Positions 1 to 7,733 are shown, numbered from the stretch's first letter. The stretch is DNA of 14,671 nt from Nitrosopumilaceae archaeon (GCA_021296165.1 JAGWAW010000015.1:1-14671), one strand, 5' to 3'. The notes: generated from the letters alone by a model not told the origin. Program-made: numbers and translations.

Positions 1-61
1 CATAGCCACCCAGCTGGTCCGGTTCCGCAGGCGGATCTCCCCCTACAAGGGAGAGAAGAAC

Positions 62-1414
62 ATGGACACGCCCCCCAACATCACCATAGTCAGCCTTGTG
101 ATACTAGGCGCGACGATGTCCTTCCTCTTCTTTTTGGTGGACTTGGCCATAGGGGCCACCTCCACGGTCTCGGACATACATACCATATACGAGGCGGCCA
201 TCTCAGGCGACTACGGGCCGCTGGCCATAAGCATGGTCTTCTCCGTCATAGCCGGGTTTGTGGTGGTGGGCGTCATCGGCAGGGCGCGCAAGGTACGGGA
301 GATCACCCGGGGCGTGGGCGCCATAAACATAGGGAACATCCGAAAAAAGTTCTCCAAGGACGGCGCCAAGACCGCGGCGGACACGCTGGGACTGGAGCCC
401 GGGGCCCTCATACACGTCGGAGAGAAGAGGGTAGACAGGACATGGTTCTCGGCCATAAGGTACGACCGGGACGACTACGCCGAGGTCTCCAAGACGTACG
501 ACATCGACGAGTGCATGGACATAAGCAAGCGGGATGTCAACTGGCTCAACATGACAGGCGTGCACGACGCCGAACACGTCCAGAGATTGGGCGAGATGTT
601 CAGGCTGCACGAGCTGCACCAGGCCGACATAATGAACACCGAGCTGCGCCCCTCGATGCACGCCAGCCCCCACAACATATTCATGACGCTGAAGATGCCC
701 CGCTTCGACGGCGACGGCAACCTGATCATAGAGCACATAAGCCTGGTGCTGAGTGCAGACCATGTCGTATCATTTCAGGAGGCCGAGGGCGACGTCTTCG
801 ACAGGGTGCGCGAGAACATCAGGGAGTCCCGGGGCGAGTTCCGGAACATGGGAAGCGACTATCTGGCGTACGCCCTCATTGACGCCATCGTGGACAACTT
901 CTTTGTGATAATGGAGAACATAGGTTCCCAGACCGAGGACCTGGAGCAGAAGCTGATGAGCAACCCCGGCCCCGAGACACTCCAGGTGATATACTCCCTC
1001 AAGCGCCAGATGGTCACGCTCCGCAAGGTGATATGGCCAATGCGCGAGGTCATAAACGGCCTGGAGAGGAGCGACTCGCCGCTCATACGGGACACCACAA
1101 AAGAGTACCTGAGGGACGTCTACAACCACACCGTGCAGACCATGGACACTATCGAGTCCCTGCGGGACATGGTGGGCGGAATGCTGGACACCTACCTCTC
1201 CAGCGTCAGCAACAAGATGAACGAGGTCATGAAGACGCTAACCGTCATAGCCAGCATATTCATCCCCATCACATTCATCGCCGGAATATACGGCACCAAC
1301 TTTGCGTATGTGCCCGAGCTGGAATGGGAAGGGGGCTACTTTGTCATGCTGGGTATCATGGGCTCCATATCCGGCGTGATGCTGCTCTGGTTCAGGAGGA
1401 AGGGATGGCTGTGA
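62..1414 (+). CDS. corA: CorA-family divalent cation transporter with extra N-terminal membrane hairpin
   Basis: 450 aa, probable Mg2+/divalent metal channel of the cytoplasmic membrane. The CorA body starts near residue 110 (GLEPGALIHVGEKRV), continues through the acidic/helical cytosolic domain and the long stalk helix (about 270-385), and ends with two C-terminal membrane helices (about 388-408 and 424-443) and a basic tail (RRKGWL). The pore signature between these helices reads YGTNF (G411-T412-N413), where the family normally has YGMNF. Residues 8-30 and 53-74 form two further hydrophobic segments, which canonical CorA lacks. ATG at 62 is preceded by GGGAGAG at 51-57, a plausible ribosome site. 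However, the frame is open back to base 2 with coding-like third positions, so an upstream start outside the window is possible. The 3' end overlaps the K+ channel gene by 10 nt. Assignment to the CorA superfamily is firm; the transported ion is inferred. Confidence 0.88.
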   Translation: MDTPPNITIVSLVILGATMSFLFFLVDLAIGATSTVSDIHTIYEAAISGDYGPLAISMVFSVIAGFVVVGVIGRARKVREITRGVGAINIGNIRKKFSKDGAKTAADTLGLEPGALIHVGEKRVDRTWFSAIRYDRDDYAEVSKTYDIDECMDISKRDVNWLNMTGVHDAEHVQRLGEMFRLHELHQADIMNTELRPSMHASPHNIFMTLKMPRFDGDGNLIIEHISLVLSADHVVSFQEAEGDVFDRVRENIRESRGEFRNMGSDYLAYALIDAIVDNFFVIMENIGSQTEDLEQKLMSNPGPETLQVIYSLKRQMVTLRKVIWPMREVINGLERSDSPLIRDTTKEYLRDVYNHTVQTMDTIESLRDMVGGMLDTYLSSVSNKMNEVMKTLTVIASIFIPITFIAGIYGTNFAYVPELEWEGGYFVMLGIMGSISGVMLLWFRRKGWL

Positions 1415-2190
1415 ACGCTGCGCGCACCGCCTACCAGATACTGGAGGGGGGCGAAGTCCGGGGAGCAGCGGTATTTCAGTCGTTTATAATGGCCCTGATA
1501 GCTCTGAACGTCCTCTCCGTCATAGTGGAGACCGAGGAGTGGGTGCGCGTGCAGTACGGGACGTACCTGGAATGGTTCGAGGTGGTGTCGCTGTGCATCT
1601 TTGCGGGCGAGTACGCCCTGCGGCTGGCCCTGTACCGGATGCGCGGAGACAGGCGGAGGTTCGCCCTGGCGCGATTCGCGGTGTCGCCCATGATGCTGGT
1701 GGACCTTGTCGTCATAATGCCCCTGTTCCTGCCCTTTCTGGCGGCGGACACCCGCATGGTACGGATACTGCGCCTCCTGAGGATCTTTGCCATCTTCAAG
1801 CTTGCCAGGCTGACCGACTCGATGGCCGAGTTCGGCGACGTGATCAGGGCCCGGGCCTCGGACCTGACGCTCGCCTTCTTCGTGCTGTTTCTGGTGCTGA
1901 TACTGGCATCCAGCATGATGTACTATGCGGAGCGGGACGCCCAGCCGGAGGTATTCTCCAGCATACCCGCGTCGATGTGGTGGGGCGTGGTGACGCTCAC
2001 CACCATAGGGTACGGCGACACGGTACCGGTCACGCCACTGGGCCGGGCCATAGGCGCCGGGGTGGCCATACTGGGGATAGCCGTGTATGCCATTCCCACC
2101 GGGATTATGGCCACCGCCTTCAACGAGTACCGCCGGCGCGGGAGAGGCGGCGGCTCCTGCCCGCACTGCGGCAGGAGCATCGAGCGGTGA
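1405..2190 (+). CDS. Voltage-gated-type potassium channel (6 TM), C-terminal Cys-X2-Cys knuckle
   Basis: 261 aa membrane K+ channel. Hydrophobic segments fit S1 (about 23-41), S2 (55-75), S3 (94-112), S5 (155-175) and S6 (211-240). Between S3 and S5 lies a voltage-sensor-like S4 with Arg at 117, 120, 123 and 126 (RMVRILRLLRIF). The selectivity filter TTIGYGDT is at 199-206, with the pore helix MWWGVVTL before it. The tail is basic (RRRGRGGG) and ends CPHCGRSIER, half of a zinc-ribbon motif (C252, C255). The start at ATG 1405 was chosen because it follows the strong Shine-Dalgarno sequence AGGAGGA (1394-1400) and because the longer open frame upstream lies inside corA. It is translationally coupled to corA by a 10-nt overlap, suggesting a joint ion-homeostasis unit. 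The channel family is clear; voltage gating and the role of the Cys pair are inferred. Confidence 0.9.
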   Translation: MAVNAARTAYQILEGGEVRGAAVFQSFIMALIALNVLSVIVETEEWVRVQYGTYLEWFEVVSLCIFAGEYALRLALYRMRGDRRRFALARFAVSPMMLVDLVVIMPLFLPFLAADTRMVRILRLLRIFAIFKLARLTDSMAEFGDVIRARASDLTLAFFVLFLVLILASSMMYYAERDAQPEVFSSIPASMWWGVVTLTTIGYGDTVPVTPLGRAIGAGVAILGIAVYAIPTGIMATAFNEYRRRGRGGGSCPHCGRSIER

Positions 2191-2202
2191 GCCGGAGGCT
2201 CA
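2188..2202. terminator. Small hairpin spanning both convergent stop codons
   Basis: TGAGCC-GGA-GGCTCA is a perfect 6-bp stem with a 3-nt loop. Its left arm contains the TGA of the plus-strand channel gene and its right arm contains the TGA of the minus-strand Lrp-type gene, so the two genes end 9 nt apart in one palindrome. No oligo-T run follows. It could act as a bidirectional 3' end or be chance symmetry of two facing TGA codons in GC-rich DNA. Confidence 0.3.
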
Positions 2203-2637
2203 CCCCACCTTCCGGAGTATTATCACCGTGTTGGTATCTGCCACGCCCGGCGTACGACGCAGCCCGTCTATGCCGTCGTTTATGGCAGGTATGGTATCGG
2301 CGCCCATTATCACCAGGATGTCATACTGGCCGGTGATCTCGTATACCGTCTCGGCGCCCTCCATGCGCGCCAGATCCTCGGATATGCGGGCGGTGTCGCT
2401 GCCCGACTCCACCGAGACCAGCACCACGGCGCTGGCCCCCCGGGCCCCCCGCTCCATGGTGAAGCGCCTGATGGTCCCGTCGGAGGCCATCCGCTCCACC
2501 CGGCGCCGGGCCTCAGACTCAGATACGCCTACGCGCCTTCCCAGCTCCGCATACGGGAGGCGCCCGTCCCCGGCCAGCTCGGAGAGAAGCCGGCGGTCCA
2601 GCCCATCGGCGGGCCCCCCCGGCAGGCTACCGGACAT
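2200..2637 (-). CDS. lysM: Lrp/AsnC-family transcriptional regulator (LysM-like)
   Basis: 145 aa. An N-terminal winged helix-turn-helix (about 12-60: LDRRLLSELAGDGRLPYAEL, then GRRVGVSESEARRRVERMASDG) is followed by a RAM/effector-binding domain (about 65-145: AVVLVSVESG, YEITGQYDILVIM, then TNTVIIL), the usual order and length for this family. It is the last gene of the argG-lysXYZJ operon and overlaps lysJ by 11 nt. Its ATG at 2637 follows GAGGAGGAG at a good distance. In Sulfolobus the Lrp-type protein LysM is encoded with, and controls, the lysine genes, so by position this is the likely lysine-responsive regulator. The symbol rests on that context and not on sequence features unique to LysM. 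An alternative is a more general Lrp-type regulator. Confidence 0.82.
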   Translation of the reverse strand: MSGSLPGGPADGLDRRLLSELAGDGRLPYAELGRRVGVSESEARRRVERMASDGTIRRFTMERGARGASAVVLVSVESGSDTARISEDLARMEGAETVYEITGQYDILVIMGADTIPAINDGIDGLRRTPGVADTNTVIILRKVG

Positions 2638-3805
2638 TCCGCCTCTCCTCCTCGGAGCGCAGCGCCCCCTCCAGCCCCTCCAGAACCGCGTCGGCCTGCT
2701 CCATGGACAGCACCAGGGGCGGCAGCATCCTCAGCACGTTGCGGCCAGAGTACAGCATGAGGACACCCCGCCCTATGAGGTCGTGGAGCACCTCCCGGAC
2801 CTCAAAGCGCATCTCCACCCCGATCATCAGGCCCAGGCCCCGGACCTCCCGTATTATGCGGTGCCGCCCGGCCATCCTGTTCAGCTCAGAGATCAGGTGG
2901 GAGCCCACGCGCCCCGCGTTCCCGGCCAGGTCGTCCTGCACTATAGAGTCCAGGGCCGCCTTTCCGGCGGCGCACGAGAGCGGATTTCCCCCGAAGGTGG
3001 AGGAGTGCTCCCCCTTGGATATGCGGGACAGTATCTCGGGCCGGGTCAGGGTGGCGCCCAGCGGGACGCCGCCGGCCACGCCCTTGGCCACGCACATTAT
3101 GTCCGGTATGACATCCCAGTGCGATGCGGCCCACATCTTGCCGGTGCGCCCCAGGCCCGACTGCACCTCGTCGAATGCCAGCAGGATGTCCCGCTCGTCG
3201 CACAGCTCCCGCAGCTCCCGCAAAAAGCCGTCGGGTGCCACGTGTATGCCGCTCTCGCCCTGGACCGGCTCCACTATTATCATGCCCGTGTCCCCGGTGA
3301 CGTGGTCCCGGACCGAGTCGATGTCGCCGAACCCGGCGAACGAGACCCCCTCCAGCAGTGGCGAGAACGGCTTCCTGTACTTTGGGTTGAAGGTCAACGA
3401 GAGAGCCCCCATGGACTTGCCGTGGTATGAGCCCCGCATCGCCACTACGCCCTTCTTGGATGTGTACTTGCGGGCGAACTTTATCGCCGCCTCCACCGAC
3501 TCGGCACCGCTGTTGTTCAGGTGTATGCCGGTGAGCCCGGCGGGGGCCACCTCTGCCAGCGCCTCCAAGAAGGCCTCGCGGGTGCGGTTGTACAGCGAGC
3601 TGTGCACCGTTATGACCCTGCCGGCCTGCTCCCGGATGGCCGCCACCACCATATCGTTGCAGTGGCCCACCACGGCCACGCCGTACCCCCCCATCATGTC
3701 TATGTACTCCCGGCCGGACTCGTCCCACACCACGGCCCCCCGGGCCCGCTCCACCGTGACCGGGAACCTCTGGTACAGGTTTCCGGTGTACGAGTCCTCA
3801 CCCAT
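2627..3805 (-). CDS. lysJ: [LysW]-gamma-aminoadipate semialdehyde / glutamate semialdehyde aminotransferase
   Basis: 392 aa class-III, PLP-dependent aminotransferase of the acetylornithine/LysJ group. It transfers an amino group to the carrier-bound semialdehyde to give LysW-gamma-lysine (or LysW-gamma-ornithine). Visible landmarks are the phosphate-binding NNSGAES (97-103), SYHGK (126-130), EPVQGESG (179-186), the cofactor aspartate in FDEVQSGLGRTG (D212) and the Schiff-base lysine in AKGVAGG (K241). Length is normal for the family. The ATG at 3805 is preceded by GGTGATCC (3810-3817), which complements the conserved 3' end of archaeal 16S rRNA. It overlaps lysZ by 8 nt upstream and lysM by 11 nt downstream. 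Family is certain. Use for lysine, arginine or both is inferred from the operon. Confidence 0.92.
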   Translation of the reverse strand: MGEDSYTGNLYQRFPVTVERARGAVVWDESGREYIDMMGGYGVAVVGHCNDMVVAAIREQAGRVITVHSSLYNRTREAFLEALAEVAPAGLTGIHLNNSGAESVEAAIKFARKYTSKKGVVAMRGSYHGKSMGALSLTFNPKYRKPFSPLLEGVSFAGFGDIDSVRDHVTGDTGMIIVEPVQGESGIHVAPDGFLRELRELCDERDILLAFDEVQSGLGRTGKMWAASHWDVIPDIMCVAKGVAGGVPLGATLTRPEILSRISKGEHSSTFGGNPLSCAAGKAALDSIVQDDLAGNAGRVGSHLISELNRMAGRHRIIREVRGLGLMIGVEMRFEVREVLHDLIGRGVLMLYSGRNVLRMLPPLVLSMEQADAVLEGLEGALRSEEERRNVR

Positions 3806-4598
3806 CGCGGATCACCGTGCACTCATCCCCAGCCAGGGCCCGCTCCAGAGGCCTCTCCCGGCGGCCGGATGCTATGGCGGCACTCTCCACGCCCATCTCC
3901 AGGGCCTCAACGGCGGCCAGTATCTTCTTTTCCATCCCCGGACCCACCTTGGGGCGGACGTCCCGGGCCTCCTGGAGCGTGAGTCCGGGGACCAGCGCGC
4001 CGTCCATCATGAGTCCGTCCACGTCGGTGATGAACACCACGGCGTCGGCCCCGACGGCTCCGGCCACGTACGCGGCGGCCCTGTCCCCGTCCACGTTCAG
4101 CGACTCGAACTCCTCGCTCAGCGCCACCGGCGAGACCACCGGAACCATCCCCCGCTCCAGGAGCGACCCCAGAAACTCGCCGTTCACCTCGGTGATGCGG
4201 CCGGTGTACCCCCCGTCGATGGCCTGCGGGCGCCCCCGCTCGTTCACTACTACCAGGCGCTTCTTCCGCCGGGCGCGTATTATCTGCGCGTCGGCGCCCG
4301 CCAGCCCCACGGCGGGTATGCCGCTCTTCTGCAGCATCCGCACTATCCCCTGGTTGATGCGGCCGGACATCACCATGGTGAATATCTCGGCGGTCTCCAT
4401 GTCGGTGTAGCGGCTGCGTATTCCTCCCGGCGACGTCACGAAGCGGGGCTCCTTTCCCAGCTGGGCGCAGACCCTGCTGACCTCCTTGCCGCCTCCGTGC
4501 ACCACCACCACGCCCCCGGGGGCCAGGGCCGCCACGTCGGCTACGAATGAGTGGTGCAACCCGTCCACTATGCTGCCGCCCACCTTTACGGTGATCAT
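3798..4598 (-). CDS. lysZ: [LysW]-aminoadipate / [LysW]-glutamate kinase
   Basis: 266 aa amino-acid kinase of the ArgB/LysZ type, which phosphorylates the side-chain carboxylate of the carrier-bound substrate. It shows the N-terminal KVGGS (5-9), the glycine-rich HGGGKE (34-39), the substrate loop RSRYTD (61-66) and the nucleotide-binding NVDGDRAA (168-175) followed by FITDVDGL (189-196). The frame opens 17 codons earlier, but ATG 4598 was chosen. It overlaps the lysY TGA as ATGA, starts right at the family's first beta strand (MITVKVGG), and gives the usual length. It overlaps lysJ by 8 nt. No Shine-Dalgarno sequence precedes it, so translational coupling to lysY is likely. Confidence 0.92.
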   Translation of the reverse strand: MITVKVGGSIVDGLHHSFVADVAALAPGGVVVVHGGGKEVSRVCAQLGKEPRFVTSPGGIRSRYTDMETAEIFTMVMSGRINQGIVRMLQKSGIPAVGLAGADAQIIRARRKKRLVVVNERGRPQAIDGGYTGRITEVNGEFLGSLLERGMVPVVSPVALSEEFESLNVDGDRAAAYVAGAVGADAVVFITDVDGLMMDGALVPGLTLQEARDVRPKVGPGMEKKILAAVEALEMGVESAAIASGRRERPLERALAGDECTVIRDG

Positions 4599-5641
4599 AC
4601 CGGCGTCAGCGGCGTGTACCGGAGCCCCTCCATCTCGTCGAATCCGCACATCACGTTGAGGTTCTGCACCGCCGAGCCGGCCGCCCCCTTCATCAGGTTG
4701 TCCGACGCGGACAGGGCTATGAGCCGGCTGTTGTCCTCATCCAGGTCAAAGCCGACGTCGCAGAAGTTGGAGCCGACCAGGAACTTGGGATCTGGAAACT
4801 TGTATAGTCCCTTCTTGTCCCGGATGAGGCGGACGAACCTCTCCTCACCGTACGCCTCCCTGTATATGCGCCAGACAGACTTTTCGTCCGTGTCCTGGGT
4901 CAGGAAGGTGTGGTTCGTGCACAGTATTCCCCGTACCACATCCACCGCATGAGGACTCATCGACACCCGTATCTTTGAGCCGGCCGCCTCTGAGAGCTCC
5001 TGCTCTATCTCGCCGGTGTGGCGGTGGCGGGCCGGCTTGTAGGGCCGTATCACCCCGGCGCGCATGGCGTGCGCCGTACCCTGTCCGGAGCCAGCCCCCG
5101 AGGACCCTATCTTGGAGTCCACCACGATGTGGTCTGTGTCTATCATCTTGTGCCGGACCAGCGGCTCCAGCGCCAGCACCGAGGTCACCGCCATGCACCC
5201 GGGGCAGGATACAAGCTGGGAGTCTTTGATCTGGTCGCGGTGCAGCTCCGGAACCCCGAAGACGGATTTCTTCAGGTACTCTGGGTGCGGGTGCTCCCAG
5301 CCGTACCACTTGTCGTAGGCCGCCGGGTCGTGCAGGCGGTAGTCGGCGCTCAGGTCTATGATGCGGATGCCCCGGTCGTAGAATGCCTTCACTATCTCGG
5401 TTGCACTTCCATGGGGGACCGCCGTTATTATGATATCGCACCGGTCCGACATGCGGTCGTAGTCCAGCTCCGAGAAGACCATATCGGTGAACCCCCGGAG
5501 GCTGGGCTGGATACGGTGCAGGTACTGCCCTGCATACTGCCTAGAGGTTACGGCGGTGATCTCCACCTGCGGGTGGTTCACCAGCAGTCGGAGGGTCTCC
5601 CCCCCAACGTATCCAGATGCACCCACCACACCCACACGCAT
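4595..5641 (-). CDS. lysY: [LysW]-aminoadipyl / glutamyl phosphate reductase
   Basis: 348 aa NADPH-dependent semialdehyde dehydrogenase of the ArgC/LysY family, reducing the carrier-bound acyl phosphate to the semialdehyde. The N-terminal Rossmann motif GASGYVGGE (8-16) binds NADPH. The catalytic cysteine is C149 in SCPGCMAVT, and the active-site histidine is most likely H208 in RHRHTGEIEQE. The segment SKIGSSGAGSG (176-186) is typical of the family. ATG 5641 was preferred to an in-frame GTG at 5680. It starts at MRVGVVGASG as in relatives, and a TATA-like box is centred about 26 nt upstream, fitting a leaderless start. With the GTG the gene would overlap lysX by 14 nt; with the ATG there is a 25-nt gap. 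Confidence 0.92.
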   Translation of the reverse strand: MRVGVVGASGYVGGETLRLLVNHPQVEITAVTSRQYAGQYLHRIQPSLRGFTDMVFSELDYDRMSDRCDIIITAVPHGSATEIVKAFYDRGIRIIDLSADYRLHDPAAYDKWYGWEHPHPEYLKKSVFGVPELHRDQIKDSQLVSCPGCMAVTSVLALEPLVRHKMIDTDHIVVDSKIGSSGAGSGQGTAHAMRAGVIRPYKPARHRHTGEIEQELSEAAGSKIRVSMSPHAVDVVRGILCTNHTFLTQDTDEKSVWRIYREAYGEERFVRLIRDKKGLYKFPDPKFLVGSNFCDVGFDLDEDNSRLIALSASDNLMKGAAGSAVQNLNVMCGFDEMEGLRYTPLTPV

Positions 5642-5662
5642 GGGGCCGGGCGCCGCGTGGTG

Positions 5663-5673
5663 TAATTTATTTC
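5663..5673 (-). promoter_or_regulatory. TATA-like box for lysY, overlapping the lysX stop codon
   Basis: The minus-strand sequence GAAATAAATTA is an isolated AT-rich block in GC-rich DNA. It includes the lysX TAA stop and is centred about 26 nt upstream of the lysY ATG, the spacing archaeal TATA boxes keep to the transcription start. It predicts a leaderless internal transcript beginning at or next to the lysY start codon. No BRE was assigned. Confidence 0.5.
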
Positions 5674-6518
5674 CTGACACAGGATACGGCGTACCGCACC
5701 ATCATACCGGGTATGTCCGCGTCGGCCACCTCCGATATGCCGCGGAACTCCACCGTGTTGTTGACCTCATGCACCAGCACCCCCCGGACCGGATCCTCCA
5801 TCATGTCTATGCCCAGAATGCCGCCGCCCACCGCCTCTGAGGCGCGCGAGGCGATCTCGCCAAGATCTCCGGTGTGCTCGCACGGCTGCGGAGCCCCTCC
5901 GGCGGAGACGTTTGTGCGGAAGCCGTCGGCGGAGCGGTACATGGCGGCCACCGGCTCGTGGTCTATGGTTATGACCCGGATGTCCCGGGGAGGGCGGTCC
6001 ACCACCTCTTGAAGATAATAGATGCGGTCCAGTGGAGAGTCGGTCACTGTACGTATCTCTATGACCGCGTCGGCTGCATCGCGGTCCCGCAGCGGCATGA
6101 CACCCCGCCCCCAGCTGCCTACCACCGGCTTTATCACCTTGGGGTATCCCGCACTCTCCAGCGCCTCCAGGGCCGCGCCGCTGGAGAAGGCAAAGTCCGT
6201 CTCGGGCGTGGGCACATTGCGCTTCTTGAGAAGCAGCGACACGAACATCTTGTTGCCACATGTGCTGGCCACGTCAAACCGGTTTATCACGGGCACCCCC
6301 AGAAATTCCAAGTACGAGGTGTAGTGGAGACCCCGATAGTAGCTGACGCACCTCTCCAAGACCGCGTCGGCGGGTGCGGCGCCGCGGCCGTCTCCGGTGC
6401 CCGCGCGGACGGTCTTGACATCTATGGGGCAGGCCTCGCAGCCCATAGACCGGGCGGCCCGGAGGAGCATCTTCTCTTCGGTACGAAGGCGGTCGTACGC
6501 TATGCCTATCCGGGTCAT
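5667..6518 (-). CDS. lysX: LysW-dependent alpha-aminoadipate (and/or glutamate) ligase, RimK-type ATP-grasp
   Basis: 283 aa ATP-grasp enzyme that joins the alpha-amino group of aminoadipate (or glutamate) to the C-terminal glutamate of the carrier LysW, the entry step of carrier-protected lysine/arginine synthesis. The N-terminal domain begins MTRIGIAYDR. The ATP-binding part includes YPKVIKPVVGSWGRGV (125-140) with its glycine-rich loop and YYLQEVV (167-173). Metal ligands lie in HEVNNTVEF (250-258: E251, N253). The NTVEF stretch resembles, from memory, the LysX-type pocket more than pure ArgX enzymes, but substrate choice is not settled by this. ATG 6518 was chosen over a start 19 codons upstream because it forms an ATGA overlap with the argG stop and matches the family N-terminus. 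Confidence 0.92.
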   Translation of the reverse strand: MTRIGIAYDRLRTEEKMLLRAARSMGCEACPIDVKTVRAGTGDGRGAAPADAVLERCVSYYRGLHYTSYLEFLGVPVINRFDVASTCGNKMFVSLLLKKRNVPTPETDFAFSSGAALEALESAGYPKVIKPVVGSWGRGVMPLRDRDAADAVIEIRTVTDSPLDRIYYLQEVVDRPPRDIRVITIDHEPVAAMYRSADGFRTNVSAGGAPQPCEHTGDLGEIASRASEAVGGGILGIDMMEDPVRGVLVHEVNNTVEFRGISEVADADIPGMMVRYAVSCVRK

Positions 6519-7711
6519 TGTTCCGCCTCGGCCTTCCGGAGTATGCGGTTGGCCTCGGCGGACTGGGCCCCCCACAACTCCACAAACCCCGAGGCCCTCC
6601 TCTGGTCGTACGTGGAGTCTTGACCGTACGTGGCAGACCTCTGGTCATACAGCGAGTGATCCGACCTGCGGCCGACCACCCTAACTGCGCCTCCCTGCAT
6701 CCTAAGCCGCACCGTCCCGGAGACAACCCCCTGCGAGTTGCGTATGAACGCATCTATGTCCCGCCGCAGGGGCTCGTCCCACAGCCCCAGATACGTCAGG
6801 CGGGCCCACTCGGCGTCCATCGCAGCCTTGACGCGGCTCTGGTGTATGGTATGCACCATCTTCTCCAAGTCCGAGTGTGCCTCTATGAGGCAGACCGCCC
6901 CCGGGGTCTCGTACACCTCCCGGGACTTGAGGCCGACGGTCCTGTCCTCTATGTGATCCACGATCCCCACCCCGGCCTCGCCGGCGGTGCGGTTCAGGTG
7001 CAAGATTATGTCCACCGGCCCCATCTCCTGCCCATCCACGGCGACCGGCACTCCTCCCCGGAACGTTATGTCCAAGTATGTGGGGTTGTGGGGCAGGTCC
7101 TCGGTGCGGGTCCAGATGAAGGCGTCGGAGGGCGGCTCGGTGAACGGGTCCTCCAGCACCCCTCCCTCAATGGCGCGCCCCCACAGGTTCTGGTCTATGC
7201 TGAACCGCTTGGCCACATTCTCCACCTCTACGCCGTGCTCTGCGGCATACTTGATCTCGGCGGGCCGGTCCAGGTTCTTGTCCCGGATGGGGGCCAGTAT
7301 AGGCAGATCCGAGCCGGACATGAACGCCAAATCGAACCTCACCTGATCGTTTCCCTTGCCAGAGCAGCCGTGGGCCAGCGCCGAGGCGCCCTCGGCGCGG
7401 GCCACCTCCAAAACCTTCCGCGCTATCAGGGGCCGGGCCAAGGCCGTGGCCAGGCAGTACTTGCCCTGGTACAGAGCGTTGGCCATTATGGCCGGGTGTA
7501 TGTACCCCAAGACGAACTCGCGACGTGCGTCTATGGTGTGGTGGGAGACCGCACCCAGGGCCCGGGACTTTTCGCGTACGGCCTCATAGTCCTCCCCCTG
7601 GCCGACGTCCACGGTTACGGTGACCACATCCAAGCCGTGCTCGTCCTGCAGGTACTTGACCACCACCGTGGTGTCCAAGCCCCCAGAGAACGCCAGCACC
7701 GCCTTTGCCAT
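6515..7711 (-). CDS. argG: Argininosuccinate synthase
   Basis: 398 aa. Condenses citrulline and aspartate with ATP to argininosuccinate, the penultimate step of arginine synthesis, in the cytoplasm. The N-type ATP pyrophosphatase loop AFSGGLDT is at residues 7-14, the substrate loop GCSGKGNDQVRF at 115-126, and the C-terminal SLYDQRSATYGQDSTYD matches the family end. Length is normal. The frame continues far upstream through the neighbouring insertion sequence, but ATG 7711 (MAKAVLAFSGG) is the family N-terminus and lies about 27 nt below a TATA-like box. It is the first gene of the operon and joins lysX by an ATGA overlap. Placing an arginine gene at the head of a lysine operon suggests the LysXYZJ enzymes also make ornithine. 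Confidence 0.95.
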   Translation of the reverse strand: MAKAVLAFSGGLDTTVVVKYLQDEHGLDVVTVTVDVGQGEDYEAVREKSRALGAVSHHTIDARREFVLGYIHPAIMANALYQGKYCLATALARPLIARKVLEVARAEGASALAHGCSGKGNDQVRFDLAFMSGSDLPILAPIRDKNLDRPAEIKYAAEHGVEVENVAKRFSIDQNLWGRAIEGGVLEDPFTEPPSDAFIWTRTEDLPHNPTYLDITFRGGVPVAVDGQEMGPVDIILHLNRTAGEAGVGIVDHIEDRTVGLKSREVYETPGAVCLIEAHSDLEKMVHTIHQSRVKAAMDAEWARLTYLGLWDEPLRRDIDAFIRNSQGVVSGTVRLRMQGGAVRVVGRRSDHSLYDQRSATYGQDSTYDQRRASGFVELWGAQSAEANRILRKAEAEQ

Positions 7712-7733
7712 CCATGGGCGCCTCGCCGGGCGG

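Noticed and set aside
1336..2166. Minus-strand 276-codon ORF opposite the channel gene
   Set aside because: It is a mirror of the K+ channel coding sequence, with His/Gly/Gln-rich composition typical of antisense frames.
2151..2190. CPHCGRS as a possible LysW carrier
   Set aside because: It is the tail of the K+ channel on the opposite strand and lacks the second Cys pair and the acidic C-terminus of LysW.
2087..4550. Two long plus-strand ORFs (447 and 615 codons) opposite lysM, lysJ and lysZ
   Set aside because: They are shadows of three well-supported genes and show no domains.
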